Assembly: GCA_035578905.1 (NCBI GenBank)
Contig: JAQJVL010002639.1
Coordinates: 1-64,000 of the forward strand
Length of the DNA stretch: 64,000 nt
DNA from: Stictocephala bisonia
Lineage: Eukaryota > Arthropoda > Insecta > Hemiptera > Membracidae
Reading direction: 5' to 3'
Within the stretch, counting starts at the first letter, position 1, and the number at the start of each line of letters is the position of its first letter. Of this stretch, positions 20,769 to 31,819 are shown piece after piece. A program made the position numbers and the translations under genes. The notes under the pieces are model-generated. The model searched no databases. It worked only from the letters and a program-made list of their open reading frames with translations, and had not been told where the DNA came from.

Positions 20769-21823
20769 CCCATTAAGGTAGTTCGACGTGCCAGGCACGT
20801 CCCGTTTCCGCGGGACCGGGTGCCGTCTGACGTGCCCAGCACGTCGCAAGTTTTAATGACGCAGTTGTGATCGTAGTTGCTAGGTTTTTCACCAGATAGT
20901 GATGGATTGCTGTTCCGTGACATTTCAGAATTAAATGCCTTTGATTTTGTTGTTGTCCGCAGAATATACACGGTTCAACCAGCTGTTATTTGTTTTATTG
21001 TTTGGCATTGGCCAGTTTGTTTTCGTCTGCTCGCGAAGTTGTTTTGGGTATGTGCGTTGTGAATGTAATAATTGCGGTTGTGATATGAATCGGAAAAGAT
21101 TGCGTGATTCAGAATTAGATTTATATTTGGATAGTGACTACGAGTTTGGTTCAAGTGGTAGTGAAAACTCTGATAGTGAAGACGATGTAATAATTCCCCG
21201 GTGTATGAGTTCGCATATCCATAATTCTGAATATGACGACGAGAGTGACGCTGACGAAATTGAATCAAATGTTCCTGAAAGTATTTTGTGTTGTAAATAG
21301 TGTTTTTTTATATAAATATAGTTTTTCAAGATAATAAATTGTTGCTGTAAGACACCATTATTGAAATTTCCATAACAACATCTTTGCTACATTAGAAACA
21401 ATGAAAATCAGCCACAGTAGCCTAAATTTTATTTCTTATTTTTTTTTAGGAAAACTGTATTTCAAAATATATGTTATCGTAACTTTTTATGTACAAAAAT
21501 ATATGTACTTTCATAAAATAAATGGTTTGTTCATATAAAAAAATATTTAAAATAAAAAAAATTAGTCTACTTTTGAAATTTCAAAACTAAATTTGTTATT
21601 ATAAATTTATTAATAATAACAAACAAACAAATATTTACTATAGAAAGTTTAGGTATACATTTTATTACAGCAAATTCTATGAGAAAAACAATAAAGCAAG
21701 TTTCATTACTCTATCAATAACATAAAAAAAGTTATATCAGTTCTACTATACTCTTACAATTTCACACATTTTAATTGCTGCCCACTAGAGCAACATAGCA
21801 AAAATAACTACTACCTCAATGGG
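20769..21823 (+). mobile_element. Non-autonomous piggyBac element with TTAA target duplication
   Basis: Termini are CCCATTAAGGTAGTTCG and CTACCTCAATGGG, which pair as inverted repeats, and each is flanked by TTAA (20765-20768 and 21824-21827). The 1055-bp element keeps only the N-terminal acidic part of a transposase. Near the left end lie two short palindromes, GACGTGCCAGGCACGTC and GACGTGCCCAGCACGTC. TTAA duplication with CCC-starting termini is diagnostic for piggyBac. The internal transposase core is deleted. Confidence 0.88.
21085..21300 (+). pseudogene. piggyBac transposase N-terminal remnant (71 aa)
   Basis: From ATG at 21085, MNRKRLRDSELDLYLDSDYE continues through an Asp/Ser/Glu-rich stretch to a stop at 21300. 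piggyBac transposases begin with such an acidic, serine-rich disordered region before the first catalytic domain; compare the N terminus of the copy at 42378-44862. The DDD catalytic core is absent, so it cannot transpose. Whether the short acidic peptide is made is unknown. Confidence 0.6.
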
Positions 21824-21827
21824 TTAA

Positions 21828-23024
21828 ATCGATATATAATAACTTAACTTTATAACAATGCATTTACTTAAACATATGAAAATGATGTATCATAACTATA
21901 TATGTAATAAGGATTACAAGACCAAATAATTATTTTTACAACCTCTAGAAGCCAAGAAAACAATATTTCATATAATTGATAAGAACTTTTTTTTTTTAAA
22001 CATAAAATTCTAACATTTATAAATCTTTTAGGAAACATTCCAATCAAACGTGTATTAAAATATACATAAAATGTATTACATGAAAGGGGTTTTGAGTAAT
22101 AATGGTGTAAACTTGATGTACAGTAAAAACTAGTTAAAATTCCAGTAATTCTGTTGTTCCAACTAGCATAAAAAATATTAGAACTTATAATAACATTTTG
22201 AAATTCATATGTCATAATGCACAATCAAACAAGGAAAACAATGACGTGATTGGAGTTTTCATAGGCCTCTTAGTTTCTTGCAAAACAACCTTCAAACTCG
22301 ACTGCACATAATTTCTGCACCGATAGTAGTTAGTAAAATTGTATGAGGTGACGTTAGTTGTTATGTCAATTTAACTTGGTGTCATTAAATTCTTCTGCTT
22401 CTTGGGAAACTAAACACCGTGCTAAGCTCAGGTCAACTCAGTTTGCTGTTTTGACGTGGTCACATCTTATCGGTGAAACGTATAGCGGTTTATAGCTGTT
22501 ACTATGTAATACAGTAAACAGAGTTGAAAACTGAGCTTAGAAGAATCAATAAAAGGAGGTAAAACTTAACTTCTCAATCCTTAAGGTCCTCTAGCGTTAA
22601 CCCATCACACCAAATAAAGTCTAAGTAAATAGTTAAAAGGAAAGTACAAATTATTGGTATAAAATAATATAAACAAATCAATAAGCGACAATGTAAACAT
22701 GCAAATACTCAAAAAGTGCTCTCCACAGAGGAACAAAGGCGGCAGGGTGATACCCGCGCTACCTATATCCCTTCTCCAGGAGTAGTACTAGCTGATAGAC
22801 AACGAAATTCCTACCGGCAACGACGCTGTGTCTCTGGACATCGTTTCCGGGAACTTTTTGACAGTACCTCGTATATTATATCTAGAAATACCATAGAAAT
22901 AAAATAATGTCTATTTTGATTTCTATAAAAATTAACGAATGGGTTGTTCAGATATTATTTTATAATGAGCACATACACAATGCAGTTTGAAACTTATAGT
23001 TTATTGACTTTTTATGTAACTTAC
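21828..23024. other. Intron stretch without recognised gene
   Basis: Mostly AT-rich intron sequence of the FN3 gene between exons 6 and 7. A more GC-rich patch at 22716-22860 has an open frame on the plus strand but no recognisable motif; it is noted in the findings. Confidence 0.4.
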
Positions 23025-23097
23025 GACTCTCTCTGGTGATTGCAGTAACAAAGGATTTCTCACCATCCTCGGCTATCTCTGCGTTGCGGGCACTAAC
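23025..23097 (-). CDS. FN3 gene exon 6 (end of FN3-3)
   Basis: This 73-nt exon is bounded by the acceptor TGAATACAG and the donor GAGAGTC|GTAAGT. It encodes VSARNAEIAEDGEKSFV and TAITRES, the F-G strands that complete FN3-3: KYNIS from exon 5 joins VSARN, the expected Y-x-I-x-V-x-A pattern. Phase is 0 at the start and 1 at the end, matching neighbours. It was found by frame continuity because it is too short to stand out as an open frame. Confidence 0.85.
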
Positions 23098-23402
23098 CTG
23101 TATTCACAAAGCATTGAGCATTATATATTTGAGTTTTTATTTTGAAGCTCAATATAGTTCAAATGTTTAATGGTATAATACTTGATACACCCAAGAAATA
23201 TACAATCCTAAACGTAAACTATCAGAGTAAAAGTGATTTAGTCTTAAAAAGGTAACATATACTAATCTAATTAAGTAGTTCGTAACTAGGGAACAACCCT
23301 GATTGCTTTGAGTGCAATCCCTGACTCTCACTATGCTATAGTAACCTCGGCATTCAGCTAAAAAGGCGCATATTATCTCTTTTCAAGACTATTTTTTTAA
23401 CA

Positions 23403-23472
23403 ACAGATGGTAAAATAGTTACCTCTGTTTTGTTCCGTCACCAATCGTGCGTTATTATAGCACTACCTGGAG
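23403..23472 (+). repeat. Left arm of an inverted repeat flanking the minisatellite (Penelope-end-like)
   Basis: GAAATAGTT/TAAAATAGTTACCTCTG-type sequence through GCGTTATTATAGCACTACC matches the reverse complement of 24916-24990. Identity is high by eye, with only scattered substitutions. Confidence 0.7.
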
Positions 23473-23564
23473 ACAGGTGGCCATTATGCAACAATTCCCA
23501 ATACATTAATTTTTGAAACTATAGACTTTACTTACACACGTTGTACTTAATGACTTTACTACCC

Positions 23565-24575
23565 ATACACGTACAGTGGTGATGACCCACCCGCCCACCC
23601 ATACATGTACAGTGGTGATGACCCACCCGCCCACCCATACACGTACAGTGGTGATGACCCAGCCGCCCACCCATACACGTACAGTGGTGATGACCTACCC
23701 GCCCACCCGTACACATACAGTGGTGATGACCTGCCCGCCCACCCATACACGTACAGTGGTGATGACTTACCCGCCCACCCATACACGTACAGTGGTGATG
23801 ACCTACCCGCCCACCCATACACGTACAGTGGTGATGACCACCCGCCCTCCCATACACGTACAGTGGTGATGACCCACCCGCCCACCCATACACGTACAGA
23901 GGTGATGACCCACCCGCCCACCAATACATGTACAGAGGTGATGACCCAACCACCCACCAATACATGTACAGTGGTGATGACCCACCCGCCCACCCATACA
24001 CGTACAGTGGTGATGACCCACCCGCCCACCCATACACGTACAGTGGTGATGACCCAGCCGCCCACCCATACACGTACAGTGGTGATGACCCACCCGCCCC
24101 CCCATACACGTACAGTGGTGATGACCCACCCGCCCACCCATACACGTACAGTGGTGATGACCCACCCGCCCACCCATACACGAACAGTGGTGATGAACCA
24201 CCCGCCCACCCATACATGTACAGTGGTGATGAACCACCCGCCCACCCATACATGTACAGTGGTGATGACCCGCCCGCCCACCCATACACGTACAGTGGTG
24301 ATGACCCACCCGCCCACCCATACACGTACAGTGATGATGACCTACCCACCTACCCATACACGTACAGTGGTGATGACCCACCCGGCCACCCATACCCGTA
24401 CAGTGGTGATGACCCGCCCGGCCACCAATACACGTAAAGAGGTGATGACCCACCCGTCCACCCATACACCCATACACGTACTGTAATGATGACCCACCCG
24501 TCCACCCATACACGTACAGTGGTGATGACCCACCCGCCCACCCATACATGTACAGTGGTGATGACCCACCCATTC
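23565..24575. repeat. 36-bp minisatellite, large array (about 28 units)
   Basis: The unit is CCCATACACGTACAGTGG followed by TGATGACCCACCCGCCCA, 36 bp. Since 36 is a multiple of three, reading frames stay in register: on the plus strand the repeats read TYSGDDPPAHPY or HTRTVVMTHPPT, and on the minus strand GWAGGSSPLYVY, VGGWVITTVRVW or GGRVGHHHCTCM. Five of six frames are therefore open for hundreds of bases. This is a by-product of the unit length and I do not regard any as a gene. Unit variants (ACGTAC/ATGTAC/CCGTAC) are scattered. It lies in the intron between FN3 exons 5 and 6. Confidence 0.95.
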
Positions 24576-24915
24576 ACTGTAAACCACTACTATTTTTTTT
24601 AATTTTCTTCTATTCCTGTGATGTTAAAAATTTGCAAAAAAGGAAAAACAAAATACTCTACAAATATTAAATGAGGAGACCGATTTTCAAAGTCACGACA
24701 AATTCTTGATACAATAATACAACATAGAAAACAGAATCGAAAATTTAAAAATTCAGTAAAGTAAGGTTGGCAACACCACCCTCTTCATGAATCACCAACC
24801 CCCTCTAAATCTACCATTGGTGGTTTAAACTCAAACTGTCAAGTGAAACAATTTAACTTTAGTGTGTCAAGTGAAGCCTAAGAAAGTGCACCTGAAGATG
24901 AAGGACATCCTTCGA

Positions 24916-24990
24916 AACTGGTAGTGCTATAATAACGCCAGATTGGTGGCGGAACAAAACAGAGGCAACTATTTCACCATCTATTGTTAA
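24916..24990 (-). repeat. Right arm of the inverted repeat flanking the minisatellite
   Basis: In reverse complement it reads CAATAGATGGTGAAATAGTT and continues to GTTATTATAGCACTACC, pairing with 23403-23472. Adjacent sequence (TTTCGAAGGATGTCC and CATCTTCAGGTG in reverse complement) looks like the ends of Penelope elements, compare the TTTCGGCC...CCATCCTCAGG of the copies near 16.6 kb. Beyond it, to 25150, no gene is seen. Confidence 0.65.
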
Positions 24991-25147
24991 ATACAACCAA
25001 TCAGGATAATACTGACAGCAAAACAATGGACTTTTTTTTAATGCAGATATCCCCAACACTGGGTTGGTGTTTTCTTTCGGGTGCGGAACTTTTTTCCACT
25101 AAAAATCTTTCATTTATATAAATTAGAGTATTTTATTTATGGTTTAT

Positions 25148-25155
<8 letters not shown>

Positions 25156-25202
<47 letters not shown>

Positions 25203-25205
25203 AAA
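25156..25205. repeat. (TA)n microsatellite
   Basis: About 40 bases of alternating TA with one G interruption. Confidence 0.95.
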
Positions 25206-25214
25206 ATGTTGTTT

Positions 25215-25350
25215 ACTATTTTATTTATTACTAAGACGCTGCTCAAAGAAATATAGGCGAACAAGGTGAAAATAAGTATGATGAGTGAGTATTGTCATTG
25301 TTACTAAGGTCAACTATTCCTAAGAAAGAGCCTTTTATTGATAGTCCAAA
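25215..25350 (+). repeat. Interspersed repeat, related to 35830-35990
   Basis: Shared blocks in order are GGCGAA, GATGAGTG, TGTCATTGTTAC/AGTCATTGTTAC, AAGGTCAACTATTCC/AAGGCCGACTATTCC and AAGAAAG/TAGAAAGTGTC. It is non-coding and the family is unknown. Confidence 0.55.
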
Positions 25351-25566
25351 AGCCCACTTATTTTGGGTAAGGACTATCATGAAATCTGAACTAAGTAGTG
25401 TTGGTCTTATTTTCAGCTAATACTTAGATCTCCTCCATACACAACATCTAGACACTGACTACTACCCAATATGGACACCCCAAACTTCTCAAATAGTGTA
25501 CAGTCAATGGCAAGCATTGAGATGACGCTGTGTCGGTATTAAGATACAGCTGTGTCGGTATAAAGA

Positions 25567-25891
25567 TCTCAAATTACCAATTATAGACCAGTGGCGGTAT
25601 TATCAGTGCCAGCAAAAATATTTGAGATGGTTGTTTACAAATATTTATTTAGTCATATTGGAAAACATATTACTCCCAATCAACACGGATTTGTACCTGG
25701 AAAATCAGTCAATACTAATTTATTAAATTTTACAAGCTACGTTTCCTCAGGTCTTGACTCTGGGACTCAGACTGACGCTTTGTTCCTCGTCCTGGCGAAG
25801 GCGTTTAATAGAGCTGATCATTCTATTTTTATTTAAAAAATTGCAATTTTACAGAATTTCATTGAAACTTTTACATTTCTTTAAGTCATAT
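25567..25891 (+). pseudogene. LINE C RT, N-terminal half of the palm
   Basis: The frame reads NYRPVAVLSVPAKIFEM, NQHGFVPGKSVNTNL (motif 3) and LVLAKAFNRADHSIF, where the usual catalytic Asp of F-x-D-x-x-K-A-F-D is already altered. A stop follows (ATTTAAAAAA near 25835) and the frame continues in a shifted reading to 25891. There it is interrupted inside the sequence reading HFFKSY. It resumes at 30071. Confidence 0.75.
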
Positions 25892-27369
25892 CATTGATTT
25901 TACTATACATAGAAGATAGTTCCATCCAATGTTAAATTTTGAGGCACGGAAAATGGGAGCGACCGTGCTGCAACCTGTCGGAAATTGCCTCCAGTTTCGA
26001 CTGTTCGGTTGCACAACCTGTGAGCAGTAAAGGAACTAATCACTCCCTCTCATTCCCCCATTCTCTCTCTCTTTCTCTTAAGACTCGCCCGGAAGTACTG
26101 GTCTACTGCTGTCTCCCCTCCATCTTGCCTTCCGTCATTGCTGATAAACGATCACCTTATCGCAATCAAGTCTAGCCATCCAGATGTTGTACATTCCAAT
26201 ACCCTTCCACCTCTACGTACTTACTACAGTATCAACATTCTTTCTTTATAACTCAACCAGATGTAGATGAAATTAAGAGTATTGTTAAATTAATAAACAT
26301 TTCTATTATTATTTCAACTCAACACTAGTATTATGTTTTGAACAATTGATTTTGTACATAACATGTACATATGGGACAAAATTGATATATACTGTATATC
26401 TCAAATATAACCTTTCATTACCAACATATTTTCACTTTGACTAGAGAAGTGAGTGAAAGGTGTAGGTCAAACCTATAAAGCAAATGCATGATTTTGTTGT
26501 AGGTTATTATGGAGTCTATTACGGAGTCTATTATGGAGTTTAAATCAGTGCTCGAGTTGCGCGCAATACCGATTTCAGATAGTCCGTCCAGTCTTGGCCG
26601 CTCAAAAATGCAACTTAGACCACAAGCTATGCTATAGAAATATTTCCGTAAATATCACAATTCGTCAAAAATAACTTGAATTGTCTGTCACTGGTCTGAT
26701 TGATTCCGAATAGCACCAAACTTATACTACAAAATAAGCACATATCTGATTATTCTGTGCTTATAACTTCTTGGTTATTGGTAAAATATAATAATTATCT
26801 ATATCAGCTGAACTTAACGTTCAGTTTTTCCTGTAACGTTTTCCTGTAACGTTTTAGGTGCAGCTCGGATGTTTTGTCATAGGACCCTCTTCCTATCTCT
26901 CATTAGTGATTTAAATTATCACCGTAATTAATGTATGTCCTAATTAATCTAATTTGTAGCTAAATAACTGTAAATAATATAATTTGTTTGACTTTTATTT
27001 ATCTTTTTAACCGCAGATGTTTAATATAAGTATGTTTGCCATTCATTTAAATGTTAATATTAAATTACAATAATTTTTAAACATGTATAGCCTAAATAAC
27101 TCCCCACAGATTTAGAGTTGAAGTGTTTGGCTATTAATAAAGAGCCCTGTTCTTCTAATTAGGATTAATTTAATTTACCTTATTTGAAAGTGTATGCTTA
27201 TCATTAATATATATATATTTGGTGGTGGCTTCAGTTTGAAACCATATTATTAAAGTTATGCACAAAACCCAAAGTTACCTATTATTTTTTAACTATATTA
27301 TTGTTAATTTGTAATAGTTATTTGTTTATATAGTTTTGTTAGTTCTGTTTTGTTAGTTATTTATATAGT

Positions 27370-27840
27370 TGTTAGTTCAATGGAAACATATCACAACAGT
27401 GGAAAGTAATAAATAGTTTGACAGGAGAGGCCTCAAACAAGAAAATAGAGCGCATTGAGTTACAAGACAGAACAATCACGACAGACCCAAGCGTTATCGC
27501 AGATGAGATAAACAAATACCTCATCGCTGTCCAAGCCGACCGACCTCGTACAGTTCCCACATCGACTCTCCCACCTATTCGTTCTTATCCACAATCATTC
27601 TTTATAGAGTCAACTACTGTAAATGAAATAAAAAAAATAGTGAAAAATTTAAAAAATAAAAAATCAACAGGTTTTGATATGATTAGTGTTCATTTATTAA
27701 AATTCATTATAGATGAAATCGCTTCAGTACTGGTAATTAGCGTCAGTTTTAGTACTACCCTGGCATTTTCTCTGAAATGTTGAAGTTAAGTTCAGTTTTT
27801 CCAATATTAAAGAAAAATAATTCTTTAATTTTTAATAAAT
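27370..27840 (+). pseudogene. LINE fragment: pre-RT linker and start of RT
   Basis: VINSLTGEASNKKIERIEL leads through VIADEINKYL to NKKSTGFDMISVHLLK, the segment preceding RT in Jockey-like ORF2. After a shift, SEMLKLSSVFPILKKNNS (near 27771) carries the P-I/L-K-K motif of RT. The catalytic core does not follow; the fragment is truncated. It lies inside the 4.2-kb DNA transposon. Confidence 0.65.
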
Positions 27841-27853
27841 AAAAAATAAAACA

Positions 27854-28192
27854 TAATTATATTTTCAGGAATTTTAATATTGATATAACATAAAATGATT
27901 TTTTTTCTTGACTAGAAGCCATTGTCATGAAACACATGTACAACTCTCTTGTTCACGTTTTTGAATTATTTGTGTCAATAGTTTTAGATTATTTTTATAC
28001 TTTAACTGAATTATATTTTCAGGAATTTTAATATTGATATAATATAAAATTATGTTTTTGTTTGTTTTGTTTTTGACTAAAAGCCATTGTCATAAAACAC
28101 ATGTACAACTCTCTTGTTCACGTTTTTGAGTTATTTGTGTCTATAGTTTTAGATTATTTTTATACTTTAATTGAATTATATTTTCAGGAATG
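27854..28192. repeat. Tandem duplication, about 155-bp unit, 2.1 copies
   Basis: Units start with AATTATATTTTCAGGAAT at 27854, 28011 and 28170 (the third partial). The copies share AGCCATTGTCATRAAACACA and CAACTCTCTTGTTCACG, with few differences. The array is AT-rich and non-coding. Confidence 0.85.
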
Positions 28193-28689
28193 TAAACACT
28201 GCAGGTGGCGATTGTGTGTCTTCTATTATGCAATTATATGTATTGCTAGACTCATATGTTTAAATGTTTTTTAAATATATATTTTTTCTTTAATCAAACT
28301 GGTCACATAACTCGATATAGTGGCCAGTTAATTTCCAAATAAGTACTATGTAAATAGATAATTGCCATTATTAGTTGGAAATAAATTCATTTATTCTTGG
28401 CATTGTTTGTTCTGTTTATTCTCACTTGTGTAAATAAGTCATATTCGAAGTGCTATAATGAAAAACGCCACAGAGTGCGGCTATAGTTTATTTTATTATT
28501 ATATAGACTCTGTAGTTACTTAAAATTAGTTATTTCTTATGTTATTGCTGGTCACGCTACTTGTGAAGTGTTACCAGTGTAATTCCAGAGTGTCTTTTCC
28601 AGAGAAATTGAAAATATAAATAAATTGCAATTTATCCATACTTTCACATCTAGTAAAATAATAGAAACGTGCATGAAAACCAGATGTGT

Positions 28690-28790
28690 TAACTTTAATT
28701 GTATTCGCCTTAGACATACTTTTTACAAAGGTCTGATTCAATCAATGCTATAGAACGGTATTTTTGGAAGGGGGACATAAACAAAATTTA
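28690..28790 (+). pseudogene. LINE RT C-terminal snippet
   Basis: IRLRHTFYKGLIQSMLYNG resembles the thumb region (YYSLIHSHLSYG-like) of Jockey/CR1 RTs. It may belong with the fragment at 27370-27840 after an internal deletion. From 28800 to 29815 I see no further recognisable unit. Confidence 0.4.
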
Positions 28791-29817
28791 CAATAATTTC
28801 AACCTGATTAAAATAATGAAAATTGACTAAATCAGTAGTCTAGTTAGTTATATTCTATAACGATAATATTTCCTAACCAATTTCAATTGACATTGAGATT
28901 GTTTTTCTCAAGAAGTAATAATAGTCATAACTTTATAATTCTTAAAAAAACTGACCATTCACCAAACAATGAAATATTTTACAAACAATCATGTAATTAC
29001 TTGGAACCAAAAAATATGTTAATGTTAAAGACAGTAATAATAAAACAGACATTTATAATAAAAAGATAAATAATGCTATTTTAAAATAAATGCCTATACA
29101 CAGATTGTCAGGCCATAAGATGAAAGCTATTTTTATCTTGTATACAAGTAGATTAGTGGTTTTGTTATGATTTTTTCTAACCCTATCACGACATTTTAAT
29201 CTAACCTGGGTTTTATATTTTGCCCAGTATTATTCTATATAAATATCATAGGCCTATTTCAATATTTATTTTGCCAAAGAAATAAATAATGTCACATTTT
29301 TTAATATTTCACTATATTAAATATTCCTGGAATATTTGCAGATTAATTTCATAATTGAAATGGGAGTCATTGATTGGATTTGAAAAAAATTTATTTTTTA
29401 ATCAATTACCGAATACGAAAAAATTAATGATTTAGTCCAACAGTCGATTTAATCACCTAATCGATGGTTAAAATGCAATGAATAAAGATTTTTCAGATGG
29501 GCTATATAATATGAAAATGTTTACTTAAATCAGCAGTAATTATCGCCAGCATTGCCGATAAGTTAGCGGTCTATTCAAGTGTGTCTATTTACAAATACAT
29601 GGTGTGTTAATCATATAAATCAATATGGTGTTTTAATTTATTCAGTTATAAATATTTCTTTATTCAAAATGAATGTCAACTGAGTTTTACTGTAATAGTA
29701 TCAACACAGTATTCTATATTATTCGAAAGAGATGCAAGCAAATGAAATAACAGACAACCCGGATAAAAGTTGGCAATATTTATCAAAGCAGGACGTTGTT
29801 TGTGTGTGTGACTAGAG

Positions 29818-29920
29818 GAAGGAGAGGGCGGGGCGGCTGTCTGGAGAATGGGAGAGTGGGTTGAGGAGGGGAGGGCGGGGCGGCTGTCTGGAGAATGGGA
29901 GAGTGGGTTAAGAGGAGGGA
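29818..29920. repeat. Purine-rich tandem duplication (about 50-bp unit)
   Basis: GAGGGCGGGGCGGCTGTCTG followed by GAGAATGGGAGAGTGGGTT occurs twice in succession. It lies in the right subterminal region of the 4.2-kb DNA transposon. Confidence 0.85.
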
Positions 29921-30070
29921 AGTGAGAGAGAGACGGAAGAGCGTGCGAGAGAGAGAGGAAATAGGGCTATGCGCAGCGCAGCGTGGGGCCTCAAAACAGT
30001 TTTGGGGCCTCGCCACAACTCTCCCATATGGATGGAGTATCTCTTTATATAGTAAAATCAATGGTCATAT

Positions 30071-30976
30071 ATAGTGAATAGGAAACAATTTGTTCTTTAC
30101 AGTGGGGTTTCATCTTCAACATTTAACACACAATCAGGTGTGCTTCAAGGCTCGAACCTGGGGCCGTGTTTATTTACTATTTTAATTAACGACTTGGTTG
30201 ATTGTATACAGTCTGCTGAGACATTGTTATTTGCAGATGATTTAAAGACGTTTAAATATGTAAAGAGCTCTGAAGATTCTACCAGTTTGCAAAGTGACTT
30301 AGATAATGTCTTCAATTGGAGTGTTTTGAATAAAATTACTTTTAATGTTTCAAAATGTCACTTAATGACATTTTCAAGGGCTCAGGAATTTTCAAGAAAT
30401 AATTATTGGCTGAATGGGGTTCCAATTTCTAGAGTAAACAACATTAAAGATTTGGGTGTTACTATAAACAATTCTCTTTCTTTCAATCTTCATGTAGAAC
30501 TATGCATAGCATCAGCCAGTAAAATTATGGGTTTCATTTTTAGACAAAGTGAACATTTCCATAACATTGAGACGACCATTACGCTTTACAATGCTTTCGT
30601 CAAGTCGAGGTTGGAGAGTAGGGCTATCATATAGAATCCGATTCATACAACGTATCGAGAAGCAGTAGAGAGAGTTCAGAAAAGATTTTTATTTTACAAA
30701 TGTTTTAATGTGTACACTTACACGGTTCCATATGACGCGTTACTAACATTGTTTGGGTTCCGGAGTCTTGACGCGAGGAGAACACAGATGGGCCTTGTAT
30801 TCTTGTACAAACTGCTGGTGCGTGGTGAAGTGAGCGATGCTGCTAGCTTGGCGGGCCTATCTTTCCGTGTACCCACATTTAATAGTTGTATTATTACTCC
30901 TGTTCTCTGTTCCATATTGTCGAACAACAGCACATGCCTCTTCCCCCCTCCACCATCTCATGAGATCATACAATAA
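30071..30976 (+). pseudogene. LINE C RT, C-terminal half
   Basis: VNRKQFVLYSG leads into GVLQGSNLGPCLFTILINDL (motif B; the usual PQG is LQG) and LLFADDLKTF (catalytic Asp pair, near 30228). The thumb motif IKDLGVTINNSLSFNLH follows. A stop near 30634 and a shift separate the terminal part, which continues as YTVPYDALLTLFGFRSLDAR to about 30976. The 3' UTR continues to 31432. Losses in motifs A and B mark it as inactive. Confidence 0.8.
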
Positions 30977-31432
30977 TTTGATTCTTTCTAATTGCACTAA
31001 TATTGATACATTTTTTAATTCTTTAAAAGTATTTAAATTGAATTGTTTGACTTGTTTGAATCAAACTTTTATATAACTGTTCTTTTATTCAAAGTTATTA
31101 TTGATAGTTATTTACTGTTGTTATTTCTGTTAAAATATTTATCACTGTTATTGTTATTGTATGTTCATTTATATATTATTTATTGCATTCTTGATTAATT
31201 TTATAATGTATTTATTTATTATCAAGCATGTACTGTTCCTTTATTACATCAAATTCAGTTTAAATTTATACGTTTTATCATGATTTAGTGTTGTTAAAAT
31301 ATTTATTTAAACTTGTATGAAATAATTGTTTCTTGAAGTGGAAAACCCACTAGAATTCATTTGTGTATGGGATGAACTGCTTCAGTATAATTGGTTAATG
31401 TTGTATTGAAACATGTAAATTAAATTAAATTA

Positions 31433-31734
31433 AGAGGGCTGAGCATAGAACGTATCACCTTAGATCTCCTCAACACTTAATCACCAAGTGGCTAGGTTAC
31501 ATCACTATGCCACTTGTATCAAAATAAAGAGCTGTATTATATTTGTTGTTAAAACTTCAGAAGACAGTAGATACACATTGAAGATGCATATTTTCTAGCT
31601 GTTTTTTCTATGAAACAAAATAATTTCAACTTGATGTTCTATAGACTAGATTGTAGTCTCCAAGCCCTAGTTGAACAGTTAGTATGACCAAATAAATAAA
31701 ATTAATCAAACTGACGAATAGTCTTTAGACAATA
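31433..31734. other. Short stretch without gene
   Basis: AT-rich intron sequence between LINE C and LINE D. Nothing recognised. Confidence 0.5.
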
Positions 31735-31806
31735 GACAATAGACAAAAATTCTTTATTTGTTGAGTACAAACTAGTACATTAAATAGTGTCAGTCATACT
31801 ACTAAT

Positions 31807-31819
31807 TACATAAGGATCC
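31807..31819. repeat. Left 13-bp target duplication of the RTE copy (TACATAAGGATCC)
   Basis: TACATAAGGATCC occurs at 31807-31819 and again at 32920-32932, exactly bordering the RTE sequence. Confidence 0.9.

Larger units (their letters stand above)
25892..30063. mobile_element. 4.2-kb DNA transposon of uncertain superfamily with 16-bp termini and 7-bp duplication
   Basis: The segment begins CATTGATTTTACTATACA and ends TATAGTAAAATCAATG, forming inverted repeats of at least 16 bp. GTCATAT flanks it at 25885-25891 and 30064-30070, and excision restores the LINE C frame (FFKSY to IVNRK). Subterminal regions contain GGCCTC/GAGGC motifs. Inside lie unrelated LINE fragments and tandem repeats, but no recognisable transposase. 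CA...TG ends with a 7-8 bp duplication would fit hAT- or P-like elements. I cannot decide between these. Confidence 0.7.
25560..31432 (+). mobile_element. LINE 'C': Jockey-like retrotransposon split by a DNA transposon
   Basis: Two blocks, 25567-25891 and 30071-31430, form one RT reading frame once the 4172-bp insertion between them is taken out together with one 7-bp duplication. The 5' part is truncated or lost. The 3' end reads GAAACATGTAAATTAAATT with AAATT repeats near 31410-31432. Confidence 0.8.

Noticed and set aside
23565..24575. CRISPR-like regular repeat
   Set aside because: Units are head-to-tail without spacers and the setting is eukaryotic; it is a minisatellite.
23528..24587. 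Several long overlapping reading frames on both strands encoding 12-residue repeats
   Set aside because: They are produced by the 36-bp minisatellite, whose unit length keeps all frames in register. No start context, domain or splice support.
29783..30061. Minus-strand frame of 92 codons rich in Pro and Ser
   Set aside because: It is the reverse strand of a purine-rich tandem duplication at the end of the 4.2-kb DNA transposon.
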